Counted from the first letter of the stretch, positions 34,274 to 44,182 are shown. The stretch is 64,000 bases of DNA from JAKAGZ01 sp035266865 (GCA_035266865.1 DATFMR010000024.1:10344-74343); one strand, 5' to 3'. Numbers and translations are program-made. Notes: generated by a model not told the origin, from the sequence alone.

Positions 34274-34852
34274 TTAATTATCTCCAATAAAATCTTTTTT
34301 AATTATTTTACACACTTCCAAAATATTTTGAGCTACAAAGGTTGGAAAATTATTCTGTTTTTGCAAGATAGAAAAACTTTCCTCACCGTATCCGCTTTTC
34401 ACTAGAACAGTTTTTAACCCGGCATTTTTACCACACTCAATATCTGAAACAGAATCGCCGACGAAATAGGATTTGCTTAAATCTATTTGAAAATCTCTTG
34501 ATGCTTTATGAACCAAATAAGGTGAAGGTTTTCGGCATAAACATTCATCCTTTGAGTTAAAATCAGGATGAAAAGGGCAGAAATAAAAAGCATCAATTGA
34601 TACTTTGTAAGATTTTAACAATTCATTTATTCTGGAATTAACCAAATTTACCATTTCCTCTGTAATTAGTCCCCTGGCTATTCCAGATTGATTTGAAATA
34701 ACAATTAATTTAAAATTTAACTCATTCTTTAACAACGAAAGGCCACTTCCTGTTCCGGGATATAATCTTAATTTTTCAGGCTCCCCCAAATATCCCGGGT
34801 CTTCATTTATAGTTCCGTCCCGATCAAGAAAAACTGCATTATTTGTCATCAA
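34274..34852 (-). CDS. gmhB: D-glycero-D-manno-heptose 1,7-bisphosphate 7-phosphatase family
   Basis: A 192-residue HAD phosphatase of the histidinol-phosphate/GmhB group. The nucleophile motif is FLDRDGTIN (about 8-16), with SNQSGIARG (about 53-61), and CRKP plus VGDSVSDIECG near 108-145. A zinc loop C-P-F-H-P then C-x-C is present, as in GmhB. It would dephosphorylate heptose bisphosphate for LPS core synthesis. It starts at TTG 34852 or ATG 34849, overlapping the glgA stop. No other heptose genes are adjacent. Confidence 0.88.
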   Translation of the reverse strand: MMTNNAVFLDRDGTINEDPGYLGEPEKLRLYPGTGSGLSLLKNELNFKLIVISNQSGIARGLITEEMVNLVNSRINELLKSYKVSIDAFYFCPFHPDFNSKDECLCRKPSPYLVHKASRDFQIDLSKSYFVGDSVSDIECGKNAGLKTVLVKSGYGEESFSILQKQNNFPTFVAQNILEVCKIIKKDFIGDN

Positions 34853-36339
34853 TTGTTAATAACAGTTTTGTACAGATCAACATATTTTTTAGCAGAAGAA
34901 TTCCAACTAAAATCAGATTTCATTCCATTCTTTATAATCTTAGTCCATTCTTTTTTATCCTGGAATACTTTATTGGCCCTTTTAATTTCTTTTATCATAT
35001 CAGTGGCATTATATTTCTTGAACATAAATCCATTTCCATTTCCAGATTTTTCATTATATCTTATAACAGTATCGGCTAGCCCTCCAGTTTCTCTTACAAT
35101 CGGTACAGTTCCGTACATCAAACTATACATCTGGTTTAATCCACAAGGTTCGTACTGAGACGGCATTAGAAACATATCGGCACCTGCTTCAATTACATGA
35201 GCCAATTCATCATTAAATCCTAGGTAACAAGCAAATTTATCAGGATTTTGACGAGCCGTCTTTTCAAACAGCGTGTGATATTTTTTATCACCAGTTCCCA
35301 AGAGAACCATCTGGATATTTAAATTCATCAGACTGGACATTGATTTACTAATTAAATCAATCCCTTTGGAATCATACAAACGAGAAATAACCCCAATTAC
35401 AGGAACATTCTCATCATATTTAAATCTGAATTTTTCAGTAAGTTCTTTTTTATTAAGTAATTTACTTTCTATATTTTTAATAGAATATTTCTTAGGAAGC
35501 AATTTATCTTTCTCAGGGTTCCATACTTTATTATCAATGCCATTTACTATACCATAAAGATCATTTTTCCTTTTTGCAAGGACATTTTTTAATCCAGCAC
35601 CAATCTTATCATCTGTTCTTATTTCATTTGCATAAGTTTCGCTAACTGTATTTATAACATCAGCATAAAGAAGACCAGTCTTCATAAAATTTATTTTGCC
35701 TTTATTAAGTATTCCTTTTTCAGAATTCAGATTATCGGGCAAACCCGTTTTTTTGAATGATGATTTACCAAAAACTCCCTGATAGGCAAGATTATGAATA
35801 GTGAATAATGTCTTGAATTTTGCAAACTGAGGATCATCCTTTAGATTATTTTTTAAATAGGCAGGGATTAATCCACATTGCCAATCGTTACAGTGGATAA
35901 CGTCCGGAATCCAACCAAGTTTTGTAATTAATTCAAATACAGAATTAGCAAGTAAAATAAATCGTTCATCGTTATCCGGATAATCCTTTCCAGTCATTGG
36001 ATCAATGTAGAGACTATTACGGCTGCCAAAATATTCCTGATTATCCAGGAAATAAATTTGTACACGGACTCTTTGTCCAGGGAGAAAACAAGATTTTAAA
36101 GAAAATACTACTTCTTTGTTTCCAATTTTGATTAGGATATCTTTTAATCTTACAACTTCGTGTATTTTAAATTTTCTTTCATCAACAGCACCGTATTTTG
36201 GGACTAAAATTCTTACTTCATGTCCCATCTCCGCAAGCATTTGTGGCAGGGCTGCAGAAACATCAGCAAGACCCCCTGTTTTAACAAATGGAACTACCTC
36301 TGAAGTAACAAACAAAATTTTAAACTTTTTTGATGACAT
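34849..36339 (-). CDS. glgA: Glycogen/starch synthase, ADP-glucose type
   Basis: A 496-residue GT5 glycosyltransferase that extends alpha-1,4-glucan. The nucleotide-sugar-binding KTGGLADV lies at residues 20-27, the second motif IHNLAYQGVF near 184-193, and the C-terminal MPSQYEPCGLNQMYSLMYGT with ETGGLADTV near 385-425 forms the GT-B active site. The length is standard. It begins a run through gmhB to the envelope trio. Upstream a TTTG-N20-TAAATTGT pair loosely resembles a Bacteroidetes promoter. Confidence 0.95.
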   Translation of the reverse strand: MSSKKFKILFVTSEVVPFVKTGGLADVSAALPQMLAEMGHEVRILVPKYGAVDERKFKIHEVVRLKDILIKIGNKEVVFSLKSCFLPGQRVRVQIYFLDNQEYFGSRNSLYIDPMTGKDYPDNDERFILLANSVFELITKLGWIPDVIHCNDWQCGLIPAYLKNNLKDDPQFAKFKTLFTIHNLAYQGVFGKSSFKKTGLPDNLNSEKGILNKGKINFMKTGLLYADVINTVSETYANEIRTDDKIGAGLKNVLAKRKNDLYGIVNGIDNKVWNPEKDKLLPKKYSIKNIESKLLNKKELTEKFRFKYDENVPVIGVISRLYDSKGIDLISKSMSSLMNLNIQMVLLGTGDKKYHTLFEKTARQNPDKFACYLGFNDELAHVIEAGADMFLMPSQYEPCGLNQMYSLMYGTVPIVRETGGLADTVIRYNEKSGNGNGFMFKKYNATDMIKEIKRANKVFQDKKEWTKIIKNGMKSDFSWNSSAKKYVDLYKTVINN

Positions 36340-36565
36340 GTTTTGCCGAGAATTATTTTTAATGAATATTACAATTTACTAAAAAATTAGCTCTTTCTCA
36401 AAAAAATCTTAACATACAATTTCAGCTCATCAACACATTTATCTCCCCATCGGCGTCATTAATAGTCTGTAATTTTTCTAATTTTATTCTTTCCAAACCT
36501 CATTACCCTTTTAGTAATCCTTTATTAATCCTATATTATAGTCCCTAATCAATCAAATTATCTTT

Positions 36566-37090
36566 ATGAAAGCACATATTTGTTTAAAAATATTACTCTC
36601 AGGTCTTTTTTTAACATTTTATTTTGGATGTGGATCATCTACTGAGACACGCTACAATGATAAAGAAGGCAAAAAAGCTCCAAAAACTAATACGGAGTTA
36701 GATGAAACTTTTGATTTTACCCCCTATAAAACAAAAATTGAAATTCAAGGCAGCAAAAAATATATTAATGGTAAGGAAATAAATGCCTGGTACGATTACC
36801 CGGCAACAATTGATACCTCTACTACGGAAACAATAGTTAACACTGTATACGGATACAGGATCAGGGTTACCTCAACAGATAACCTTTTACAAGCTGACAG
36901 CCTAAGATCCATTCTTGCTTCTGAGTTAAATCAAAAGAAAATTTATATATTATTTGATCCACCGTTTTATAGAATTGATGTAGGAGATTTTACTGAAATC
37001 TCCCCAGCACGTGACCTGAAATTCAAATTGAATCAGATTGGTTATTCTGAAGCAAGAATTATTAATGAGAAAGTAAATGTTTACCAATAA
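36566..37090 (+). CDS. SPOR-domain lipoprotein
   Basis: A 174-residue lipoprotein with a signal ending in FYFGC (lipidated Cys22) and a short Lys/Asp-rich linker. The C-terminal domain (about 95-170) contains YGYRIRV, FYRIDVGDF and a LNQIGYSEARI helix, the beta-alpha-beta pattern of SPOR domains that bind denuded peptidoglycan glycans. It probably acts at the septum or cell wall. It precedes hutI by 20 bases, an odd neighbour for histidine degradation. Confidence 0.78.
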   Translation: MKAHICLKILLSGLFLTFYFGCGSSTETRYNDKEGKKAPKTNTELDETFDFTPYKTKIEIQGSKKYINGKEINAWYDYPATIDTSTTETIVNTVYGYRIRVTSTDNLLQADSLRSILASELNQKKIYILFDPPFYRIDVGDFTEISPARDLKFKLNQIGYSEARIINEKVNVYQ

Positions 37091-37110
37091 TATTTGTTTT
37101 TAATTTTGAA

Positions 37111-38367
37111 ATGTTAAAACTTCTTTCAAATCCCTCTCAAATTATAACCGTAGATACAAATAAAAAAAATGTTAAAAGAGCCAACGAACTAAAGGAATTA
37201 TCTGTCTTAACAAACCATTCTATTTTGATTGAAAACAATATCATCAAAGATTTTATTCCTGAAGCTTCAGTATCAAAAATAAACCCTGATGTGATTATTG
37301 ATCTTGCCGGTAAAATAGTTTTACCAGGAATAATTGAATGTCATACTCACACCGCCTTTGCCGGATCGCGTGCTAAGGAATTCAGGCAAAGACTGGCAGG
37401 AGTACATTACGAAGAAATTGCAAAAGCAGGCGGTGGAATTAACACTACTGTGTCTGCAGTAAGGCAGTCTTCTTTTGAAGAATTAATTGATATAATTAAA
37501 CCTAGGATTGAGAATTTTATTTCACAAGGTATTACTACTCTTGAAATTAAAAGCGGTTACGGACTTGATCTTGAAAACGAATTGAAGCTTTTAAAAGCTA
37601 TAAATTATTTGAATGAATATTACCCGATTGATATTATTCCTACTTTTTTAGGTGCTCACACTTTCCCCCTAGAATTTAAAGATGATCACCAAGGATATGT
37701 CGATTTAATTATTGAAAAAATGCTCCCAAAAGTTGCTGAAAAAAAATATGCGGTTTTTTGTGATGGGTTTTGTGAAAGCACTGCATTCTCTGAAAATGAA
37801 ATAGATCATATTTTTACGGCTGCAAATAAACTTGGTCTCAAATTAAAGCTTCATACTGAACAATTTAATTCGATCGGTGGAATTGATATTGCGTTAAAAC
37901 ATAACGCAACAAGTATAGATCATCTGGAAGTATTAAATGATTCAGATATTTCAAAGGTTTGTAATAGTGACACTGTGGCTGTACTCCTTCCCGGAGTTTC
38001 ATTTTTTCTTAATTATGGGTATGCACCCGCAAGAAAATTAATTGATGGAGGTGCTATTGTTACCCTTGCAACTGATTATAATCCGGGATCATCATATATC
38101 TCAAATATTGCTTTCATTATGAGTCTTGCAGCTTTAAAAATGAATATGACAATTGAAGAGACAATTTCCGCGGTAACAATTAATTCAGCCAAAGCTCTAG
38201 AATTACAGAGCGACAGGGGCAGCCTTGAAATAGGAAAAAAAGCTGATTTTGCAATTTTCAATACTAATGAGTATTCTGATATAGTTTATAATGTTGGAAA
38301 AAATCTAAATTGTATGACAATAAAAAATGGAGAGATAATTTTTGAGTTTAATGGAGGTAAAAATTGA
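37111..38367 (+). CDS. hutI: Imidazolonepropionase
   Basis: HutI hydrolyses imidazolone-5-propionate to N-formimino-L-glutamate. The 418-residue length and amidohydrolase fold fit. The metal ligands are in ECHTHTAFAGSR (about 74-85), with LHTEQFNSIGG (about 248-258) and the later LATDYNPGSS (about 318-327). The product is the substrate of the next gene's enzyme. Its stop overlaps the ftcD TTG start by 4 bases. hutH and hutU are not in the window. Confidence 0.97.
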   Translation: MLKLLSNPSQIITVDTNKKNVKRANELKELSVLTNHSILIENNIIKDFIPEASVSKINPDVIIDLAGKIVLPGIIECHTHTAFAGSRAKEFRQRLAGVHYEEIAKAGGGINTTVSAVRQSSFEELIDIIKPRIENFISQGITTLEIKSGYGLDLENELKLLKAINYLNEYYPIDIIPTFLGAHTFPLEFKDDHQGYVDLIIEKMLPKVAEKKYAVFCDGFCESTAFSENEIDHIFTAANKLGLKLKLHTEQFNSIGGIDIALKHNATSIDHLEVLNDSDISKVCNSDTVAVLLPGVSFFLNYGYAPARKLIDGGAIVTLATDYNPGSSYISNIAFIMSLAALKMNMTIEETISAVTINSAKALELQSDRGSLEIGKKADFAIFNTNEYSDIVYNVGKNLNCMTIKNGEIIFEFNGGKN

Positions 38368-39383
38368 AAATTATTGAATGCGTACCGAATTTTAGTGATG
38401 GTAGAAATGAAGAAACTTTTCAATCAATAATTACTGCAATTAAAAACACACAAGGCGTTAAATTTTTAAATCTTGAACCTGACCCCGATTATAACCGTGT
38501 GGTGGTTACAATGGCAGGAGATGAAGATGGAATTGTAAATGGTGCTTTTAATGCATGTAAAGCTGCTGCTAATGCAATTGATATGACAACACAAAGTGGT
38601 GAGCATCCGAGATTGGGTGCAATTGATGTAGTCCCTTTTGTCCCTGTAAAAGGTGTAACTATGGAAGAATGTGTAAAGATTTCAGAAAAATTTGGAGAAA
38701 TGATCTCCAAAGAATTGAATTTACCGGTTTATCTTTACGAAACTGCAGCAAAAAAACCCGAAAGGAAAAGTCTTTCCAGTATTCGCAAAGGTGAGTATGA
38801 AGGTCTTGAAGAAAAATTAAAAGACCCTGAATGGATACCGGATTTTGGAAAAGCAGTTTTTAATCCAAAACTTGGTGCATTAGTAACCGGGGCAAGATTC
38901 TTCTTAATTGCTTACAATGTTAATATAAAATCAACAGATGTAAGTTTTTCAAAAGAGATAGCCGAAACTTTAAGAGAATCAGGAAAACTGAAAAGAGACA
39001 ATGCCGGAAAGGTGATTAAAGAAAATGGTAAAAGTGTTAGAATTCCCGGAAGATTAAAAGAAGTAAAAGGAATGGGAGTTTCATTGGAGAAATATAACAT
39101 TACCCAGGTTTCAATGAATCTCACAAATTATGAAGTTACTCCAATTCATATTGCATTTGAAGAAGTAAAAAAAGAAGCGGAAAAAATGGGCGTGGAGGTT
39201 GATGGAAGTGAAATCGTCGGTCTCGTTCCTCTTGAAGCTTTATTGAAGGCAGGAAAATATTATTCCAATAATGAAGAAACTGATGAAAATAAATTAGTTG
39301 ACCTTGCAATAGAAAAATTAGGTTTGAGTACATTAAATAATTTTGATAAAAAAAATAAAATAATCGATTATATGATCGATTGA
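38364..39383 (+). CDS. ftcD: Glutamate formimidoyltransferase
   Basis: It moves the formimino group from formiminoglutamate to tetrahydrofolate. The 339 residues contain the N-terminal subdomain (IIECVPNFSDGRN at 2-14) and the C-terminal transferase subdomain, with HPRLGAIDVVPFVP near 80-93. The cyclodeaminase is a separate gene here, unlike the animal bifunctional enzyme. It begins at TTG overlapping the hutI stop, which supports translational coupling. Confidence 0.95.
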   Translation: MKIIECVPNFSDGRNEETFQSIITAIKNTQGVKFLNLEPDPDYNRVVVTMAGDEDGIVNGAFNACKAAANAIDMTTQSGEHPRLGAIDVVPFVPVKGVTMEECVKISEKFGEMISKELNLPVYLYETAAKKPERKSLSSIRKGEYEGLEEKLKDPEWIPDFGKAVFNPKLGALVTGARFFLIAYNVNIKSTDVSFSKEIAETLRESGKLKRDNAGKVIKENGKSVRIPGRLKEVKGMGVSLEKYNITQVSMNLTNYEVTPIHIAFEEVKKEAEKMGVEVDGSEIVGLVPLEALLKAGKYYSNNEETDENKLVDLAIEKLGLSTLNNFDKKNKIIDYMID

Positions 39384-39418
39384 TAAATCACAATAATATT
39401 ACATTAAAAGGAAGTTAA

Positions 39419-40048
39419 ATGGATCTTTCAAAATCTTTAAATAATTACCTGGAAGAATTATCATCAAATGCTCCCACTCCCGGCGGTGGAAATGTAGCCG
39501 CTTTGTCTGGGGTTCTGGCTTGCAATCTTGGAATAATGGTTTGTAATCTTACGATCGGAAAGAAAAAATATCTTGAAGTTGAAGATGAAATGAAAAAGGT
39601 TAAGACTGAACTTGAAAATTTAAGTAATTGTTTTATTGAGCTTGGATCAAAAGATAATTATGCATTTGATAAAGTAATGGAAGCATTTAGACTTCCTAAA
39701 GAAACAGAAGAAGAAAAAAAAGCCAGGTCAGAAAAAATTGAAGAAGCAACCTATGCAGCTGCGGTTGTTCCATCTGAGGTAATTGACACCTGTAAAAAAA
39801 CACTTGAATTACTTAAAACTGTTGCTGAGAAAGGAAACAAAAATTCTGTTTCAGACGCAGGAGTGGCAGTATCATTAATCTCCACTTCAGCTCAGGGAGC
39901 ATTTTTAAATGTGCTGATAAATTGTTCATCTCTTAAGAATAAAACTGTAGGGAATGAATTATTGAAAAGAAGTGAAATAATTTGCAACGAAGTTGAAGTT
40001 GGATGCAAGACATTACTGGACGAAGTTAAAAAAGGATTGTATAATTAA
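39419..40048 (+). CDS. fchA: Formiminotetrahydrofolate cyclodeaminase
   Basis: A 209-residue helical cyclodeaminase that turns 5-formimino-THF into 5,10-methenyl-THF and ammonia. The N-terminal TPGGGNVAALSG (about 19-30) and the NSVSDAGVAVSLI segment (about 139-151) are family marks. An AAGGAAG ribosome-binding site precedes the ATG. It completes the hutI-ftcD-fchA set, so histidine carbon enters the folate pool that glyA also serves. It converges with the lipoprotein gene on the other strand. Confidence 0.94.
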   Translation: MDLSKSLNNYLEELSSNAPTPGGGNVAALSGVLACNLGIMVCNLTIGKKKYLEVEDEMKKVKTELENLSNCFIELGSKDNYAFDKVMEAFRLPKETEEEKKARSEKIEEATYAAAVVPSEVIDTCKKTLELLKTVAEKGNKNSVSDAGVAVSLISTSAQGAFLNVLINCSSLKNKTVGNELLKRSEIICNEVEVGCKTLLDEVKKGLYN

Positions 40049-40055
40049 TCCAGCA

Positions 40056-41747
40056 TTATTTTAATTCGAATTTTATATCGGTTAAAGTCCAGCGAGGCTT
40101 TAATGTAATATCAGTTTTATAATAGAAGAACTTCTCGGCTGGTTCAAACGGAAATGGCCAGCCGTAATCATATTTACCATTATTATTTACATCATAAAAA
40201 CACCAAAGGCTGTAATCCCCCGGTTCAATTCTTTTAAATTCAAACTTACCATCATTGCTTAACCTGGAATGATATTTATTATCACCATTCTTTTCCTGAA
40301 GAACTAAAACGGGACTTTGAAGATTATCCGCATTAACAACAGAACCAGAAAGACCTGTAAAATCTATTCCTGATATAGTTTTAAAATTATAGATATAAGT
40401 TGTGTCATAACTGTTTCCTGCTATATCATTAAAATTATTCAGGTCCATTTTTATTTGATAATCTCTATTACTTAAAAGATTTTTATCAGGTGAAATTGTA
40501 ATAGTTGCATCATCAAGGAAATCTATTTTTATGGGGATTTTATTTCCTAAAGTATCAGAAAGTGAAATTGCATTTTTCGCAGCTACCTTATCAAACGCAT
40601 CGTTAAAATAAAACAGGAAAGAAGGATTTATAAAATCGATTCTTTGTGAACCGTATGGTGGAATTGTTTTTATAATACCGGGCTTGCTCGTATCTTCCCT
40701 ATCGCTTACAGTAACTCTAGAAAAATCATTCTCAAAAATATTACCGAATTTATTTCCCAATTTGCGAGCTACTAAATAGACATTATCTTGAGTAGGAATT
40801 GATTCATTTATTGTAAGTACAACTTCTTCCGGTTTAATTGTTCCCTTAAAAGCATAAGCAGGTATTATTTCTTTATTAGTAGTTGAATCAATTAAGAAAA
40901 AATTATCTCTATTTATTAATGTAGAATCAATTCTTTGCGATAATGAAGTTAGAATATGATATTTATCCGTCATCGTCGCTCTAATCATTCTTGGCGGAAC
41001 AGTGTCACGCTTTGTGATCATAAAATCTAAGTCAGATAATAAGGAATCATTTTCCGCAAGGGTTACATCACCCGAAGGATCACCAAACTCATCTTGTGAA
41101 GGCTGAAACAGGTAATCCTTATATTGATCCATAATTGCAAATATCCTGTAATCACCAGCTGCTAATCCCGTAATTTTGTATGTCCCATCCGATCCTGCCT
41201 GAGAAATATAATCCGGTTCTACCGTAAAAGGATCAATAATTTTGTTCCTGCTTTTTTTGTATGCAAAAATAAAAATACCGTTTGGATTTTCAGTATAGAC
41301 TTTCCCTGATATTGATCTTCTATCTATTTTGTCTCCTGTTGAGAAAGTGAGGGTGTAGGAACTGGCCATTCTGTTTTTATTGTTTTCATCAACTAAATCT
41401 GTACCAATAGTTATTACATATGTAACATCCCTTTTTAGCGGTCCGGGAAAATTAATCTCTACTCCTTTCCCAGTCCATGAATATTCCAATTGTCCATCAA
41501 TATGAGGAGAGATAAACACAGAACTATTTAAAGAACTTTTTACTACATACTCAGAAAAATCAATTTCAATATGATCATCACTAAAATTTGTTGTACCGTC
41601 AGCGGGATAAATTTCTTCAATTTGAGGAGGAATTTTATCTACCTCTCCCCCTCCGGGGGGTAGCTGATTTGCGCAACCGGAAAACATAATTACTAGTGAA
41701 ATAATAGCTAGTAAATAACCTACTTGTTTTTTTGTGCTCTTAACCAT
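40056..41747 (-). CDS. Ig-like domain lipoprotein (SbsA-type)
   Basis: A 563-residue lipoprotein. The signal ends IMFSGC (Cys about 25), followed by ANQLPPGGGEVDKIPPQI, a beginning very common in Bacteroidota Ig-like lipoproteins. Residues about 35-140 form an SbsA-type Ig-like domain with the IYPADGTTNFSDDHIEIDFSE pattern. Residues 375-465 repeat it (IPPYGSQRIDF). The remainder includes carboxypeptidase-regulatory-like strands (ISGKVYTENPNG; YSLWCFYDVNNNGKYDYG). It is surface or periplasmic, of unknown function. Its 5' end overlaps the fused mltG by 28 bases. Confidence 0.85.
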   Translation of the reverse strand: MVKSTKKQVGYLLAIISLVIMFSGCANQLPPGGGEVDKIPPQIEEIYPADGTTNFSDDHIEIDFSEYVVKSSLNSSVFISPHIDGQLEYSWTGKGVEINFPGPLKRDVTYVITIGTDLVDENNKNRMASSYTLTFSTGDKIDRRSISGKVYTENPNGIFIFAYKKSRNKIIDPFTVEPDYISQAGSDGTYKITGLAAGDYRIFAIMDQYKDYLFQPSQDEFGDPSGDVTLAENDSLLSDLDFMITKRDTVPPRMIRATMTDKYHILTSLSQRIDSTLINRDNFFLIDSTTNKEIIPAYAFKGTIKPEEVVLTINESIPTQDNVYLVARKLGNKFGNIFENDFSRVTVSDREDTSKPGIIKTIPPYGSQRIDFINPSFLFYFNDAFDKVAAKNAISLSDTLGNKIPIKIDFLDDATITISPDKNLLSNRDYQIKMDLNNFNDIAGNSYDTTYIYNFKTISGIDFTGLSGSVVNADNLQSPVLVLQEKNGDNKYHSRLSNDGKFEFKRIEPGDYSLWCFYDVNNNGKYDYGWPFPFEPAEKFFYYKTDITLKPRWTLTDIKFELK

Positions 41748-43111
41748 TTTCTATACTTTGAAACAGCCCTTAGATGCTGTGAATAAGTTTTGGAAAATAT
41801 ATGACCTCCTTCACCATCAGCAACCATATATAAATATTTATTATCATCAGGATATAATACAGACATTAACGAATTCCGACCCGGATTATTAATAGGGCCG
41901 GGTGGTAAGCCTGTATGAATGTAAGTGTTATACGGCGATTTCATTTCCAGATCTTTATAATTCAATTTTTTCCAACCATCTGGTTGAATGAATTGAATTG
42001 TAGGATCTGCCTGAAGTGCCATTCCTATTCTAAGTCTGTTTAAATACAATGCAGCAATTTGTGGCATTTCTGAAACTTTATTTGTTTCTCCTTTAACAAT
42101 TGAAGCAAGAGTAATTATATCATGAATAGAATATCCCATTTCTTTTGCTCTTTGCTTAAGAGAATCTACCCAAAAAACCTGAAACCGTTTATACATTCTT
42201 TTTATAACTTCTTTCGCCTGACTCTTTTCATAAATTCCATAATCCCCAGGCATTAGGTATCCCATCATATTTTTTGCATTTATTCCCAAAGATTTACAAA
42301 AGTTATTGTCTCTGGCAAGATTGACAAAATCAGCGGAATCAACAAGTGCAACATTCTGAATTTTCCAAGCCATCCATTTTATCGTTAATCCCTCTCTGAT
42401 ATTAACATATTTGAGAAAACTTGCTTCCCCACTGGTAAAAAGATCTATTAATCCAAGGTAGCTTAGTCCATTGGGAATATAATACCGGGCAGCCCTAAGT
42501 TTTTTTTCAGCCCCGGTTACAAATGTTGCAATCTTCATGTTGAGTTTATTAGGAATAACATTATTTTGATAAAGATTATCTACAATCTGTGTAAGTGATT
42601 CTCCTTTTTTAATTTCAAACTGTACGGGTTCCTTTACAGAATAATAATTGGGAGTAAAAAATATCCAAATAAATGACAGCAATAGTATAAAGAAAAAAGA
42701 GAAAACAACTATTAATTGTCTTTTTGTTAGAAGATTTTTCAGAACAATTTTCATATTTTTATTTTTTGAAGTTATAACTTTATCTATTTTATCTAACTTT
42801 TGAATGGTACGCGACTCATCAATAATTCTTTCATAAATTCTTTCCAAGGATCTTCTTTTTAAAGGATTTGAAGCATAAGATAATATTTTGTTTGCTATAT
42901 CTTTTTCACGTTCCGGAATATAAGCCGGTAAGCCTAGTGATTTTTTCACTCTTCCGATCATAACCGATCTAAGAGTTCTTTTATTTAGAGACTCTACAAT
43001 TTCCCTGTCAATTTTATCTATCTGATTACGCAATTTTCTAAGAACTTTTTCACGTTCCTCAATTGACAAGGATTCAAGCTCTCTTTCTATTTTCTTAAAA
43101 AAGTTATTCAT
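41720..43111 (-). CDS. mltG: Chorismate mutase (AroQ)-endolytic transglycosylase MltG fusion
   Basis: A 463-residue protein in one uninterrupted frame. Residues about 25-107 are an AroQ chorismate-mutase domain. Against E. coli P-protein, R11, R28, K39, R51, E52, S84 and Q88 correspond to R28, R45, K56, R68, E69, S100 and Q104; only D48 is changed (Ile65). A transmembrane helix (about 133-152) follows, then an MltG/YceG domain with LysM-like FEIKKGESLTQIVDNLY, a catalytic-type LASIVKGETN motif and LQADPTIQF. MltG cuts nascent glycan strands in the periplasm. The topology puts the mutase in the cytoplasm. Met120 could start MltG alone, though I see no ribosome-binding site there. Confidence 0.88.
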   Translation of the reverse strand: MNNFFKKIERELESLSIEEREKVLRKLRNQIDKIDREIVESLNKRTLRSVMIGRVKKSLGLPAYIPEREKDIANKILSYASNPLKRRSLERIYERIIDESRTIQKLDKIDKVITSKNKNMKIVLKNLLTKRQLIVVFSFFFILLLSFIWIFFTPNYYSVKEPVQFEIKKGESLTQIVDNLYQNNVIPNKLNMKIATFVTGAEKKLRAARYYIPNGLSYLGLIDLFTSGEASFLKYVNIREGLTIKWMAWKIQNVALVDSADFVNLARDNNFCKSLGINAKNMMGYLMPGDYGIYEKSQAKEVIKRMYKRFQVFWVDSLKQRAKEMGYSIHDIITLASIVKGETNKVSEMPQIAALYLNRLRIGMALQADPTIQFIQPDGWKKLNYKDLEMKSPYNTYIHTGLPPGPINNPGRNSLMSVLYPDDNKYLYMVADGEGGHIFSKTYSQHLRAVSKYRKWLRAQKNK

Positions 43112-43171
43112 TGCAGATAGAACATAATTCAGGATTAATAAATTACAATCTAATTTAAATAAATTAATTAA

Positions 43172-44182
43172 TCAGTTGTATTGATTTTCCGGCATTGATG
43201 GGAAAGGTGCATAATCCCAACCATGAAATATGCCATTTTCAAATAATTTCTGGCCGCGATAGGCTATCATCGCAGCGTTATCACCACAGAATTCAATTTT
43301 AGGGATTATTATTTTTTTATTAAAATGATTAGCTAATTCAATTAAGGAATTCCTGATAAAACCATTCGCAGCTACACCACCTACAAGTGAAATAGATTTA
43401 ACTTCAAAAGTTTTTAATGCTTTTTCAGAGTTTCTTATAAGAGCTTTCGCTACTGCTTTCTGAAATGAATATGCAATCTTATTTTTATCAATTTCAGGAA
43501 TTAAACCATCATTAAAGTTTTTCTGAATAAACCTCAGCACAGAAGTTTTCAATCCACTGAATGAAAAATTAAAAGGATCTTTTAAATCGGCTACAGGAAA
43601 ATTGATCTCAGAATTTTCTCCATTTTCTGAAGCTTTTTGTATTTTCGGTCCACCTGGATAACCGAAACCCAGCATCTTTGCAACTTTATCAAACGCTTCT
43701 CCAGCCGCATCGTCCACAGTCGATCCTAATTTCCTTATTTCAGTATGGCTTTTAACCAATAAAAGAAGCGTGTGCCCACCTGATACTACAAGGGCCAGGT
43801 AAGGAAATTCTGGCTTCTCCTCCATTAAAAATCCTGAATAGATGTGTCCTTCAATATGGTTTACAGCAATAAAAGACTTATTTAAGGAATAAGCTAACCC
43901 CTTTCCGAATGTCAATCCCACCAGCAGGGCACCAATTAAACCAGGTCCCGCCGTAGCTGTTACCAAATCAATCTCTTCTTTTGAAAGTGATGCTTTGTCA
44001 AGAGCATCTCTTATCAAAGGTGTTACAATTTGTAAATGTGCCCGGCTCGAAAGTTCGGGAACAACTCCACCATATTTTTTATGAAAATCCTGCGAGGAGA
44101 TCAAATTGGCTTTCAACTCATTATTGCAAATAACTGCTACAGAAGTTTCATCACAAGAACTTTCAATTCCTAAAACATTCAT
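43172..44182 (-). CDS. tsaD: tRNA N6-threonylcarbamoyladenosine transferase subunit TsaD
   Basis: TsaD transfers the threonylcarbamoyl group to A37 of ANN-reading tRNAs. The 336-residue ASKHA-fold protein has GIESSCDETSVA (5-16), the metal His pair in NHIEGHIYSGF (about 107-117), VSGGHTLLLLV (about 133-143) and GGVAANGFIR (about 264-273). It overlaps the proline dehydrogenase stop by one base (TAATG), so the two are coupled. Confidence 0.97.
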   Translation of the reverse strand: MNVLGIESSCDETSVAVICNNELKANLISSQDFHKKYGGVVPELSSRAHLQIVTPLIRDALDKASLSKEEIDLVTATAGPGLIGALLVGLTFGKGLAYSLNKSFIAVNHIEGHIYSGFLMEEKPEFPYLALVVSGGHTLLLLVKSHTEIRKLGSTVDDAAGEAFDKVAKMLGFGYPGGPKIQKASENGENSEINFPVADLKDPFNFSFSGLKTSVLRFIQKNFNDGLIPEIDKNKIAYSFQKAVAKALIRNSEKALKTFEVKSISLVGGVAANGFIRNSLIELANHFNKKIIIPKIEFCGDNAAMIAYRGQKLFENGIFHGWDYAPFPSMPENQYN

